This document shows positions 34,775 through 43,749 of a stretch of 64,000 bases of DNA, piece by piece; positions within the stretch are counted from its first letter, which is position 1, and the number at the start of each line of letters is the position of its first letter. The notes under the pieces were generated by a model that saw nothing but the letters and a program-made list of their open reading frames with translations, made no database searches and was not told where the DNA came from. This stretch comes from Pseudomonadota bacterium (GTDB taxonomy: Bacteria > Pseudomonadota > Alphaproteobacteria > Rhizobiales > Hyphomicrobiaceae). The position numbers were made by a program, and so were the translations under genes. Location of the stretch: NCBI GenBank assembly GCA_023423275.1, contig JAFAFW010000086.1:1-64000 (forward strand), read 5' to 3'.

Positions 34775-36064
34775 ATGATTTGGACGATCCTAGCCCTTGG
34801 GCTTGTCTTTATCGCTGTCACGGGCATGCCCATTGGCATTGGCCTCGCGCTCGTCGGTTTCATCATCCTGCATATTTTCGCCGATGGCCTGAATGTCATC
34901 GCCGTCACGGCGGTTTGGCAGGTGTTCACGGATTTCACGCTGTCGGCCATCCCGCTCTTCATTCTGCTGGGTGAGATCCTTTTGGTCAGCGGAATTAGTG
35001 GGCGGCTTTACAATGCCATCGCGCCGATTTTCGAGCGCGTCCCGGGTCGCTTGCTTCACACCAATATTGCTGTCTGTGCCGTATTCGGCGCAGTCAACGG
35101 TGCATCCATGTCGACGGCGGCGGCTGTTGGATCCGTCGCTTATCCTGAACTACGCCAGCGCGGATATGACCGAAACTTCACAGTCGCGACGCTGGCGGCT
35201 GGCGGCACGTTGGGCATTCTCATTCCGCCAAGTTTGTCGCTTCTGATCTATGGCGCGACGCAAGGGGTCTCGATCGGCAAGCTGTTCATGGCGGGTGTCG
35301 TCCCCGGCATCATGATGGCCTGTCTGTTTTCCCTGTTCATCTGGCTGATGGCGCTATTTCGCAGCGAGATCACGCCGGTCGCAGCCGTCAGTTATACGCT
35401 GCGCGAGAAGCTATTGTTGCTGACGTCTATCTGGCCGATCACGATCCTCATTCTGGCAATCATGGGATCGATCTATCTCGGATTTGCGACTCCGACTGAA
35501 TCCGCCGGCCTCGGCGTTGTGGCTGCGATGATCATCGGCTTTACCTGGGGGGATCTCACATGGCGTAAGCTCGTCCAGTCACTGATCTCGGCGACATTCA
35601 CGTTCGCATCTATTTCGGTGATTGTTCTGGGGGCACTTATCCTTGCTCAGGCCTTGTCGATTACTGGACTGCCGCTTGAGGTCATGAACGCAATCGTTGC
35701 AATGGATCTGTCGCGCTACGAGGTGCTGGCCGTCATTGGTGTCGTGTATCTCATTCTCGGCTGCTTTTTCGATGGAATCAGTTTGCAACTCATGACGCTT
35801 CCCATCGTGTACCCTGTCCTAACGGGTCTGGGCTTCGATGCGGTTTGGCTCGGTGTCGCGATCACAATCATGATAGAAATCGGCATGCTGACTCCGCCGA
35901 TCGGCATCAACTTGTTCGTCCTCTCGGCGATTACCAAAGGTGAAGTGCCGCTCGGCAAGGCGGCTATTTCCGCAACTCCGTTCTGGCTTCTGCTTGTCTT
36001 CGGAGCGATTATCATTACGGTTTTCCCGCAAGTGGCTCTTTTTCTGCCTAGCTCGGTCAAATAG
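34775..36064 (+). CDS. TRAP transporter large permease (DctM family)
   Basis: A 429-residue sodium-coupled permease with about 12 hydrophobic helices. Family motifs: FTLSAIPLFILLGEILLVSG, GASMSTAAAVGSVAYPELRQ, RGYDRNFTVATLAAGGTLGI followed by LIPPSLSLLIYG, FATPTESAGLGVVAAMIIG, and MTLPIVYPVLTGLGFDAVWL then ITIMIEIGMLTPPIGINLFV. The start MIWTILALGL at 34775 fits; the frame extends upstream into dctQ but is not used. A tautomerase gene begins 14 bases after the stop, keeping the operon compact. Confidence 0.94.
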   Translation: MIWTILALGLVFIAVTGMPIGIGLALVGFIILHIFADGLNVIAVTAVWQVFTDFTLSAIPLFILLGEILLVSGISGRLYNAIAPIFERVPGRLLHTNIAVCAVFGAVNGASMSTAAAVGSVAYPELRQRGYDRNFTVATLAAGGTLGILIPPSLSLLIYGATQGVSIGKLFMAGVVPGIMMACLFSLFIWLMALFRSEITPVAAVSYTLREKLLLLTSIWPITILILAIMGSIYLGFATPTESAGLGVVAAMIIGFTWGDLTWRKLVQSLISATFTFASISVIVLGALILAQALSITGLPLEVMNAIVAMDLSRYEVLAVIGVVYLILGCFFDGISLQLMTLPIVYPVLTGLGFDAVWLGVAITIMIEIGMLTPPIGINLFVLSAITKGEVPLGKAAISATPFWLLLVFGAIIITVFPQVALFLPSSVK

Positions 36065-36078
36065 TGGAGAACATAAAC

Positions 36079-36291
36079 ATGCCGGTTGTCAGCGTGGATA
36101 TGCTGTCAGGACGAACCCCTGAGGTGCGCGCAGAACTTGCTGAGGCCATCACCAAGGCGTTCGTTGAGATCGCGAAGTCGAATCGTGAGCAGGTCACAGT
36201 CATCTTCAATGAAGTATCACCGGATTATTGGGTTGTGGGAGGCGAGACGGTCACGGTACGTCAAGCAAAACACAACAAGGCTGCAACCTGA
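36079..36291 (+). CDS. 4-oxalocrotonate tautomerase family protein
   Basis: A 70-residue protein. After removal of Met the N-terminus is Pro1 (PVVSVDMLSGRTPEVRAELA), the catalytic base of 4-oxalocrotonate tautomerases, and the helix continues EAITKAFVEIAKSNREQVTV. The next strand IFNEVSPDYWVVGGETVT carries the hydrophobic Trp found near the active site. Members interconvert enol and keto acids or act as dehalogenases. The ATG at 36079 follows GTGGAGAACATAAAC. It is the last intact gene of the hyu-TRAP operon, followed by a broken ridA-like gene, which suggests a keto/enol acid intermediate in the pathway. Confidence 0.9.
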   Translation: MPVVSVDMLSGRTPEVRAELAEAITKAFVEIAKSNREQVTVIFNEVSPDYWVVGGETVTVRQAKHNKAAT

Positions 36292-36316
36292 AGCAAGCCA
36301 TTGAGGATAGCTGAGC

Positions 36317-36673
36317 ATGAGCTGATATTATCCGCATCGAAACCGATCTGCGCCGCAGTCGCGCGGTCGTCTTCAATGGAGTTGTTTCTGTCGGCGGCCA
36401 GGTCGCAGATGACAGAACTCAAGACATCTCCGGCCAGATGAGGCAGGTTCTCGCAAAAATAGGCAAGCTCCTCGCCGCGGCCGGAACGCATAAGAGCCAG
36501 CTAATCACGAGCCAGATCTGGGTCCAGAATCTCGACCGGGATTATTAGGGCATGAACGCTGTCTGGGATGCATGGAGGCTTCGGGCTGCGCGCCAACTCG
36601 GGTTGCGGTCGAAGCGAAGCTTGCTGCACCGGATATTCTTGTAGAATTCGTTGCTACCGCCATCCCCACATAG
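36317..36673 (+). pseudogene. RidA/YjgF-family pseudogene
   Basis: The segment starts at ATG AGC, then an extra T before GATATTATC shifts the frame. With that base removed it reads MSDIIRIETDLRRSRAVVFN, then GVVSVGGQVADDRTQDISGQ, then MRQVLAKIGKLLAAAGTHKS, and reaches ITSQIWVQNLDRDY before a TAG. It continues GMNAVWDAW, shifts frame near 36570 and finishes with CAPTRVAVEAKLAAPDILVE and FVATAIPT. This is a whole RidA-type protein with two frameshifts and one nonsense codon. RidA enzymes hydrolyse reactive enamine/imine intermediates. It lies 25 bases after the tautomerase gene, so it was once part of the operon. Confidence 0.85.
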
Positions 36674-37821
36674 CAGCCCAAAGAATGTGCCGTATCTCGG
36701 TGCTGGACCGTAGCAATCCGATCGTTGGGTACAAGCAGTTCAGGAGAGGATTGATCAGCGTCGGGTGCCAAGCTAGATGGCATAGGATTTTTGCTCGCCG
36801 ACTTTAATGTTACATTGCTTGTAAGAGACGAGCCGACGATAGGCAGCCTCGGCGCCGAGTACATGGCAAATCGTGCTGGATGTCCACTTCTGGAAGTGGT
36901 CGTTCTCTAATTCCGGGGCTGGGGTGTGAAACCCTGTCGCTCGGTCATGCTCCATAAAGTCACTCTCGATCTCACCACCGCCATCGTCCCGGCAGCGACG
37001 CTTTCTCCCGCGCGAGCGCGGGAACTCGATGCGGTTACGGCTGGAATTCTCCCCTGCTGGCCACTTGAACTCAGTATCGTCGGTCCACACCGTCGACCGT
37101 TCGGTTTTCGCGCACCTTACGTCTGAAAGCGGCACGGCAACTTTCCACCAAAAACCGACATTTGGGTACAACCCTACTTAGGAGGGTATAGAGGTTATGG
37201 CGGACTCGTAATTCTCCGCTTCATCGCTCTCGGCTTGCCAAAACATATTGATATTTAACGAAAATTTCCAATGCACTCTTTTGACCCACAGATTGATCCA
37301 CGGTTTAGGTGCTGATTTGACTGGGCATGAAACAAGGCGCGCCCTCCGCTAATGCCCAACACGTGGCGAGAAGCGTGGCCATTGGCGAGGTGGGTTCTTG
37401 AGTAACATCAATCGCTCCTTCGCCAGTTGCGATATACCCTCATCCTTTCAAGTCACCGAGCCCAGATCATCTGCATCTCCGGACACTCGAGGCGTGAATG
37501 TCAGTCAACTTTGCAAACGACGTTCCATCAGCAGCCTGCCGTTAAGGCCACTGCTCGCATCGCGGAAATTCTGTATCGTGGGTGCATAGAAAATAAGAGG
37601 CGATTCGCCCGGGGGGAGGAAGTCAGTCGGGCGTACGCTCTAAGATTCGGTCGCCATCGGATGTGCGGCCGGAGGTATTCATCCGACCTCATACCCAATC
37701 TCTGCATTCCCCCTCGAATGAATCCCGCACGCATTTCGTCAGGATTTGCGTCCCGAATCCCCCGCCCCCTCGACGACGCCGGATACCGTGCGCCCGTTCT
37801 CAACCATCGGCCGCTCGGGAG
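36674..37821. other. 1.1-kb region without a recognised gene
   Basis: Between the RidA pseudogene and the end of the TonB receptor gene. The longest frames here (about 130 codons on the minus strand around 36773-37171 and on the plus strand around 37427-37825) show no family motif and no ribosome site that persuades me. Base composition around 37200-37300 is more AT-rich than elsewhere (e.g. TTGATATTTAACGAAAATTT), suggesting foreign or decayed DNA. The receptor gene ends into this region, so a terminator would be expected, but I see no clear hairpin with a T-run. Confidence 0.4.
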
Positions 37822-40350
37822 CTAAAACTTCTTGGTCATTGTGACCCGCACGGTTCTTCCCGGAGATGGCATGCGGGCGTCCGACAGGGCATCGAGATAG
37901 TAGAGATCCGTCACGTTCTCCGCACTGACGTCGACTATCATTTGGTCGTCGAACTTGTATGTGCTGAACAGATCATAGACGACGTAGGGCGCCCAGTCGC
38001 TGTCCACCGCGCCGGTCCCGACACGACCGATCGCGCGATCTCCCGCATACGTCATGCGCCCTCCGACGGTGAGCTTCTCATCGAGCAGGCGGAACCCGAG
38101 GGTGATGCTGCCCGAATACTTGGGCGGAATGTGATACGAGGCGTAATCGTCGCCACCCGTTTCCGAGGCACATGTAGCTGTGAGGCAGTATTCAACCTTG
38201 GTGTAGCGGTTGATGCCGAACTCGGTGAACGCCCAGCCGATATCGTACGCGCCGGAAAACTCTATGCCCTTCATCTTCACGCCCGGGATATTGCGAAACC
38301 CGCGCGGAAATCCGGCGACGTTGGCACGGACGATGAAGTCCGTGTAGTCGTTATCAAAATAGGCGACCTTCATGCGCAGCTTATCGCTGTCTGTCAGAAT
38401 ACCGTTCCTCAAATAGTTCGCCCCGAACTCCCAGTTCTCGGATTGCTCCGGCCGCAAATCGGGATTGGCGTTGATATAGCCCGACATGCGCAGCGTCGTT
38501 TCGCGGACGCTCGGCGGTCGCCAGCCCTCGGCGTATGTGCCAAAGATCTGCAGCCCTTCCAGCGGCATCAGCGTGATGCCAAAATTCGGATTGGCCTTGC
38601 TGCCGGTCTTGTCGGTCACGCCATTCGGATTGTCATAATCGCCGATGCCGGTCTTGAACGTATCGTACCGAATACCGGCATCGAAGCGAATCTTATCCAA
38701 CACCGTGTACTCGGCGCGTGCGAACACGCTCGACATGCTGCGCTCGCCATTCATGTTGCCGTTGGATGCGCCACCCGTCGACAAACTCTTGGATGCCACA
38801 TCTTCGATATAGTATTGCGCCCCGTAGTTGACCTTGAGGTTGCTGAAGGGGAGCTCCACGCGCGACGTATTGTGGATGTCGCCGCCCCAGGTCATCACGT
38901 CGGTGGCCAGACTGTAGGAATTCCAATCGTTCGAGACCTCACTGGCCCAGACATTGGCCCGGAGATTGATCAGCGGACTGTCCGCCGGCGTCCAGGCATA
39001 GCGTGCCGTGTACGTATCAGACAGGACCCGGCTCAGAGCACCCTGGCTTTTGATATAAAGGCCAGTCGTTCCGAGATAGAGCATGAGGTCTGGATAGGCT
39101 TCTCCATACCGGCTCTCGTAGCGGACATAACCCATCTCCAGCGCATGGCCATCCATTGGACGCAGCTTGACTTTGGCAAGCGTGGACTCAGTATTCTGGG
39201 ACGTGTTGTGAACCTCTTCGCCGTATCCATAAGGTGAGAAACGATCGCGGATCGTCGTGCCGCCTGAAACTTTGTCCTTGCCGTGCGTACCGGCAAAGTA
39301 GTTTCCAGCCCGGCGATAGCTATATCCGGCGAGAACATCGATGTTGCCATAGGTCATGGCGGCGACGGCGCTGCCGAAGCCGTTGTCGAGACGCGGCATA
39401 TCCGGGCTGTCGGTCAGTCCGACAACCAGCGGCGGGGACGGCTGTCCAGAGCGCCCCGCCATACCTGAAACACTACGGGAGGAATCCGGCTCGACAGTAT
39501 TGCTACCCAAGCCGCCGCGAATGCGGACACCATAGTTCTTGCCGCTTTCGATGATATCTTCAGTCGACAGCGTCCGCATGTTGACGGAACCGCCCATAGC
39601 GCCCGGGCTGCCGCCGGGTCCTTTCTCAATCTCGACCCCGGCAATGAACTCTGGATCGACATAGACACGGCTGTCATGCCCACTATAGCCACGATAAGAT
39701 GAGCTTTGCTGAATTGCTCCGTCGATCATGGTGTTTACGCGGTTCATGCCTTGCAAACCGCGGATATTGACGTTCATGGCAACACCGTTGCGGTTGCCCG
39801 CGACCACAACACCGGGAGTCGTCTTGAAAATATCGCCGGTCGATGTCGGTGGAATAAGCTGGATCTGTTCTGCGGAAATAAACGCAGAAGAACCCGCCGT
39901 CTGAAACGGTGCGTCGGCTGCCGCGGCGGCCCCACCGCCACTGACATCGATCGTGTCGAGAGCAACCGCATCGGGCAATGTCGCGGCAGCGCCGTCGCTG
40001 CCCGTGCCCGGATTGCCGATGGTGACGGTCGAGCCCGTGAACGTATAACTGAGACCCGTCCCTGCCAGCAGCGCCGTCAAGGCGTTCTGTGGCGAGTGGC
40101 TGCCGGTCAGCCCATTTGTCGAGCGGCCTTGCAACGCATCCGCCGACGCCAAAAGCTTGATGCCGGAGGCCTGAGCCCAGCGAGTCAGGGCGGTGCTGAG
40201 TTTACCGGCCGGAATATTGTAGGAGACGCTGGCCACGCTTTGCGCATGAGCGTTCACCGCAGGAAACATCGTAAGCGCGGCTGTCCCCATCACCAGCGCT
40301 GCGCGCGCTGCGGCGCAGACGGCGACCCTATTGACGCTACTGACTTTCAT
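37822..40350 (-). CDS. TonB-dependent receptor with N-terminal signalling domain (FecA-type, heme-receptor-like)
   Basis: An 842-residue outer-membrane protein. After a signal peptide (AALVMGTAALTMFPAVNAHA) comes a secretin/TonB short N-terminal domain (VASVSYNIPAGKLSTALTRW, then AQASGIKLLASADALQGRST), which in FecA-type transducers contacts FecR. The plug domain follows (VVVAGNRNGVAMNVNIRGLQ, TMIDGAIQQSSSYRGYSGHD, VDPEFIAGVEIEKGPGGSPG) and then a 22-strand barrel ending in the aromatic residue of MTKKF. The plug and barrel style resembles hemoglobin/heme receptors, so heme is the best guess; ferric siderophore cannot be excluded. The start at 40350 begins the signal peptide. It is the last gene of a sigma-antisigma-receptor set. 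Confidence 0.9.
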   Translation of the reverse strand: MKVSSVNRVAVCAAARAALVMGTAALTMFPAVNAHAQSVASVSYNIPAGKLSTALTRWAQASGIKLLASADALQGRSTNGLTGSHSPQNALTALLAGTGLSYTFTGSTVTIGNPGTGSDGAAATLPDAVALDTIDVSGGGAAAAADAPFQTAGSSAFISAEQIQLIPPTSTGDIFKTTPGVVVAGNRNGVAMNVNIRGLQGMNRVNTMIDGAIQQSSSYRGYSGHDSRVYVDPEFIAGVEIEKGPGGSPGAMGGSVNMRTLSTEDIIESGKNYGVRIRGGLGSNTVEPDSSRSVSGMAGRSGQPSPPLVVGLTDSPDMPRLDNGFGSAVAAMTYGNIDVLAGYSYRRAGNYFAGTHGKDKVSGGTTIRDRFSPYGYGEEVHNTSQNTESTLAKVKLRPMDGHALEMGYVRYESRYGEAYPDLMLYLGTTGLYIKSQGALSRVLSDTYTARYAWTPADSPLINLRANVWASEVSNDWNSYSLATDVMTWGGDIHNTSRVELPFSNLKVNYGAQYYIEDVASKSLSTGGASNGNMNGERSMSSVFARAEYTVLDKIRFDAGIRYDTFKTGIGDYDNPNGVTDKTGSKANPNFGITLMPLEGLQIFGTYAEGWRPPSVRETTLRMSGYINANPDLRPEQSENWEFGANYLRNGILTDSDKLRMKVAYFDNDYTDFIVRANVAGFPRGFRNIPGVKMKGIEFSGAYDIGWAFTEFGINRYTKVEYCLTATCASETGGDDYASYHIPPKYSGSITLGFRLLDEKLTVGGRMTYAGDRAIGRVGTGAVDSDWAPYVVYDLFSTYKFDDQMIVDVSAENVTDLYYLDALSDARMPSPGRTVRVTMTKKF

Positions 40351-40456
40351 TCTCGTTCCCCATCCCACGCAGCACCTCAACCGGTGGCAATGACCGGCCC
40401 CTGGGGAATAAGACGTGCGGCCGGGAAAAGTTGACAACGAATGGAAAGAAAAAAAA

Positions 40457-41440
40457 TCAACCGCCGTTCCGGGATGCGGGCGAACGGCCTGTGTCGCGCT
40501 GAATGAGCGTGAAGAGAGGGAGGCGGGTCACGCGAACCGGCAAGGTCCTCTCGAGCGCGGAGAAAAAGGCATCCGTGTCGGACGTGCTGAAGACACCAGT
40601 AACCGGCAAATCCTTCAGAGAGGCATCGGTAAATATCACCGCGCCGCGCCGGTAGCGTCCAATTTCGCCGGTTACCTCACCCAGAGGCCGACTGTCGAAT
40701 ACGATCTCACCCTGCCGCCAGGCCGTGACGTCTCGAACATCGACGGCGACCGGCCCGCCAAGCCCGCCGGCGGTGCCATAGCCGACACCCTCGCCTTCGC
40801 CGATATCTACGCTGCTCTTGCCGTCGTACGTCACTCTGACAGCGTGCTCGGTGACAGCGACGTGCGCACCATCGCCACCCGCGCGTACGTTGAAGGCCGT
40901 ACCAAGCGCGCGAACCGTGCCCTGCCCCGCCTCGACGACGAACGGACGCGCCGGATCGGCTTTCACCGATACGAAGATCTGCCCATCACGCAGGACAATA
41001 CGGCGTTCTGCGCCAGCGTAAGCAATGTCAAGGCTTGTGGCGGAGTCGAGCATCACCGTCGATCCATCTGCCAGCGTGACGGTGCGGCGTTCACCGATGC
41101 CGGTCGCTTCGTCGGCGAGCCAGCCAGATAGAGGGCCGAACGCGCCACCGGCAACTCCCGCACCGGCGAGGCACACAGCCAGGAGAAAAGCCCCGGTGAT
41201 GTTTCGGGAGGTGCGTTGTTTGCTCAGCGCCGGCCCCAACCGGGTCCACATACGCTCCGCGCGCTGTGCAGCTTCCTCATGCGCCGGCTCTGCCGCCTTC
41301 CAGTCATGGTAGGCGTTCCAGTCGGCCACAGTCTCTTCGCCCGAGTGAAGCCGTACCAGCCAACCCAAGGCCTCCTCTGTAAGAGGATCGACAGACGTTG
41401 CATCCTTTTCGCCGGCCATCTTCGCGCGCCGAGTCATCAT
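40457..41440 (-). CDS. FecR-family transmembrane sigma-factor regulator
   Basis: A 327-residue inner-membrane regulator. The N-terminal cytoplasmic segment (EEALGWLVRLHSGEETVADW, DUF4880-like) binds the sigma factor; a single helix (ITGAFLLAVCLAGAGVAGGA) crosses the membrane; and the periplasmic FecR domain contains RRTVTLADGSTVMLDSATSL, IVLRDGQIFVSVKADPARPF and TAWRQGEIVFDSRPLGEV. It relays occupancy of the TonB receptor to the ECF sigma factor. The start is at 41440 (or the adjacent ATG 41437) with AGGGC upstream. It lies 61 bases after the sigma gene and 106 bases before the receptor gene on the same strand. Confidence 0.93.
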   Translation of the reverse strand: MMTRRAKMAGEKDATSVDPLTEEALGWLVRLHSGEETVADWNAYHDWKAAEPAHEEAAQRAERMWTRLGPALSKQRTSRNITGAFLLAVCLAGAGVAGGAFGPLSGWLADEATGIGERRTVTLADGSTVMLDSATSLDIAYAGAERRIVLRDGQIFVSVKADPARPFVVEAGQGTVRALGTAFNVRAGGDGAHVAVTEHAVRVTYDGKSSVDIGEGEGVGYGTAGGLGGPVAVDVRDVTAWRQGEIVFDSRPLGEVTGEIGRYRRGAVIFTDASLKDLPVTGVFSTSDTDAFFSALERTLPVRVTRLPLFTLIQRDTGRSPASRNGG

Positions 41441-41501
41441 GAAGCCCTGTCTATCAAGACGACCGAGACGCATAAGATGACACTGCCCGGGTTTGAGCCT
41501 G

Positions 41502-42029
41502 TCACAGGCTGGCCGCAGCCATCCGTGCGGCGCAATGGGCAAGCGCGCGCATGATGTACTTATTGACCATGCTCGCGGACACATCTAGCCGGGCTGCGAT
41601 CTCCGCATGAGTGAGCCCTTCGACCCGGTTCCACAGCAGCGCAGCACGCTGGTTTCGCGGCAGGTCATTCAAAGCTCTTTTCAGAATGCGGAACTCCTGG
41701 CGAGCCGCGACGTGGTGCTCGGCTGACGGCTGCGGGTCAGCGATGGCAAGTGTCGCAACATCGTCCAGCGGCACTGTCTGCCCTCTCCGTCTCTCACGGC
41801 GCGCGAGATCGAGAATGAGATTGCTCGCGATCCGCCACAGGAAAAAGCGCGGTGCCTCCGGAGCAACCGCAGCCTCGCGCGTATGGGCGATATAGCGGAC
41901 GAAGGTATCCTGAACGAGATCGGAAGCCGCATCGCGGTCTCGCAAGCGCCCATAAGCGAAGGTGCCAAGATCCTGATGATATTGTCGAAACAGATCGTCG
42001 AAATCGGTCGATGCGGGAAAGGAACTCAT
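41502..42029 (-). CDS. ECF sigma factor (FecI-like)
   Basis: A 175-residue sigma-70-family ECF factor. Region 2 is FDDLFRQYHQDLGTFAYGRL then RDRDAASDLVQDTFVRYIAH, with -10 recognition in RFFLWRIASNLILDLARRE; region 4 is LPRNQRAALLWNRVEGLTHA then EIAARLDVSASMVNKYIMRA. Upon signalling through the receptor and FecR it should direct RNA polymerase to the receptor promoter, most likely the gap at 40351-40456. Iron starvation probably controls its own gene through Fur; no Fur box was identified by eye. Confidence 0.93.
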   Translation of the reverse strand: MSSFPASTDFDDLFRQYHQDLGTFAYGRLRDRDAASDLVQDTFVRYIAHTREAAVAPEAPRFFLWRIASNLILDLARRERRRGQTVPLDDVATLAIADPQPSAEHHVAARQEFRILKRALNDLPRNQRAALLWNRVEGLTHAEIAARLDVSASMVNKYIMRALAHCAARMAAASL

Positions 42030-42510
42030 ACGCTTTGAACTCAGAGAGGCCGCAGGCCGGCAGGCACCCTCCGCGAAGTTGATGCAAAAGTGCCTCCGCC
42101 TCCTCGTTACAAAATCAGATATTACGGCGCAATCTCAATAAACTGGACCGACTCTAAGATTCGGCGGCACGCCGCACCAAATCCTGACTTTTGAAATCAA
42201 CTTATGTCCCTGGAATTCCTCCTGTTTGCGGCTATCCGGCCCGCGCAAGACCCGGACAATTGAACGTCGACGGACGAGACGTTGAGGCAACAGAACCGTC
42301 AATCGTTGTGAAATTGCAACGATTCCGCTACTGCACGCAGATCACATCGGCGGCCCTGTCGAACCCAAAGCGGCGCCCTGACCCGATGCGCGGTGCATCA
42401 CCGTGACCGACTGCACGGGCTCGAAATTTAGAGAGGATCGGCTGAACGTCCCTCGATATCTGACACGGCTGATGTAAGCTCTGGCCATCGCGGATATCGA
42501 AGGATGCGAG
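42030..42510. other. Intergenic region, divergent promoters
   Basis: About 480 bases between the ECF sigma gene (minus) and the Gfo/Idh/MocA gene (plus). No frame codes for a recognisable protein. Both flanking genes must be transcribed from here. I identified no clear operator or riboswitch. Confidence 0.5.
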
Positions 42511-43602
42511 ATGGCAGATAAAATTCGGATCGGGCTCGTTGGCGCCAGTGTTGCAGGAACCTGGTCGACCCGGACGCACCTTCCGGTCCTGCAATCCAAC
42601 CCGGATGTTGAACTGACGGCTGTCTGCACGACCAAGGCAGCGAGCGCAGAGGCCGCCCGCGCCGCGTATGGTGCCCGTCTGGCCTTCGATGACTACAATA
42701 AGATGGTGAGGTCGCCCGAAGTGGACGCCATTGCCGTTGTCGTGCGTGTTCCATCACACTATGCGCCGACAAAGGCGGCCTTGCTGGCCGGAAAGCACGT
42801 TTATTGCGAGTGGCCACTCGGGCGCACGACAGAAGAAGCCGTGAAGCTGGCGGCCCTCGCCCATCGCCAGGGCCTCGTAAGCGCAATCGGCTTGCAGGCG
42901 CGCGCTCATCCGGCCTTCCTGCATATGAAGAAACTGGTCAGTGAAGGTTTCGTCGGAGAGGTCATGACCGTCAAGGTCGGCCTGACGCGCGACGGCGTTC
43001 TGGCCCGTCCGATGAACCGCACCTGGCAGCGTGACATTGAACTTGGCGCCAACACGCTGACCATCCCCAACGGTCATACGCTCGATGTCATGCGCTTCGT
43101 CGTCGGAGATTTCGCACGCCTGTCGGCCGTCGTGACGACGCAGGCGAAGCAATGGCGCGCTACAGATACCAATGATGTCCTGGATGTGACGTCACCCGAC
43201 AACGTATTGATCAGCGGGCAACTGGACAGCGGCGCCGTCGCATCGCTCCACGTTGCAACAGTACCGTTCGCCAGCAGCGGCTATTGCATGGAAATTTACG
43301 GTCGTGAGGGCACCCTCGTCGCTACGGGGATCGATACGCCGCAGCTCTGCAACATCTCCTTGTCCGGAGCGCGCGGCGGAAACACGCTGTCGCCGATCGA
43401 TCTGCCGGATCAAACTGCAGCTGGGCGCAAGGGACTATCGGAGGAAGCGACGTTTGTCGATCGCATGTACACGCAATTCGCGCGCGCGATCCGAGGCGAA
43501 GCCAACCATCTGCCGACATTTTCGACCGCCGTCGAGCTTCACCGGATCATCGATAAAATCCGGCAATCCGCGGACGATCACCGTGAGGTGCAGACCTCAT
43601 AG
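42511..43602 (+). CDS. Gfo/Idh/MocA-family NAD(P)-dependent oxidoreductase
   Basis: A 363-residue cytosolic dehydrogenase. The N-terminal Rossmann fold starts IRIGLVGASVAGTWSTRTHL, then LTAVCTTKAASAEAARAAYG and VDAIAVVVRVPSHYAPTKAA, with the GKHVYCEWPLGRTTEEAVK segment; here the classical catalytic EKP is replaced by EWP. The C-terminal alpha/beta domain follows (MTVKVGLTRDGVLARPMNRT, DSGAVASLHVATVPFASSGY). Members oxidise sugars, inositols or galactose-type substrates; many with EWP motifs are galactose 1-dehydrogenase-like Gal80/Gfo relatives. AAGGATGCGAG precedes the ATG. It may belong to the TAXI/GGT neighbourhood, but the strand arrangement does not prove it. Confidence 0.88.
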   Translation: MADKIRIGLVGASVAGTWSTRTHLPVLQSNPDVELTAVCTTKAASAEAARAAYGARLAFDDYNKMVRSPEVDAIAVVVRVPSHYAPTKAALLAGKHVYCEWPLGRTTEEAVKLAALAHRQGLVSAIGLQARAHPAFLHMKKLVSEGFVGEVMTVKVGLTRDGVLARPMNRTWQRDIELGANTLTIPNGHTLDVMRFVVGDFARLSAVVTTQAKQWRATDTNDVLDVTSPDNVLISGQLDSGAVASLHVATVPFASSGYCMEIYGREGTLVATGIDTPQLCNISLSGARGGNTLSPIDLPDQTAAGRKGLSEEATFVDRMYTQFARAIRGEANHLPTFSTAVELHRIIDKIRQSADDHREVQTS

Positions 43603-43749
43603 GCCGTCCATATCACGATGGATCACACGGGCCACAAAACGAAGGGGCAAGTGCACGCCCCTTTGAAATCCAGATAGCAGGAGCATTCCCCGTCCACGCA
43701 AGCATCCATCGCGGCACACGCTTGGGCAAATTGCGCGGAACTGCTCCTT

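Noticed and set aside
36773..37171. A 132-codon minus-strand frame in the unexplained region
   Set aside because: No family motif and no convincing ribosome site; kept only as part of the region note.
37663..39237. A 524-codon plus-strand frame opposite the TonB receptor
   Set aside because: No recognisable motif; the receptor on the other strand explains the openness of the frame.
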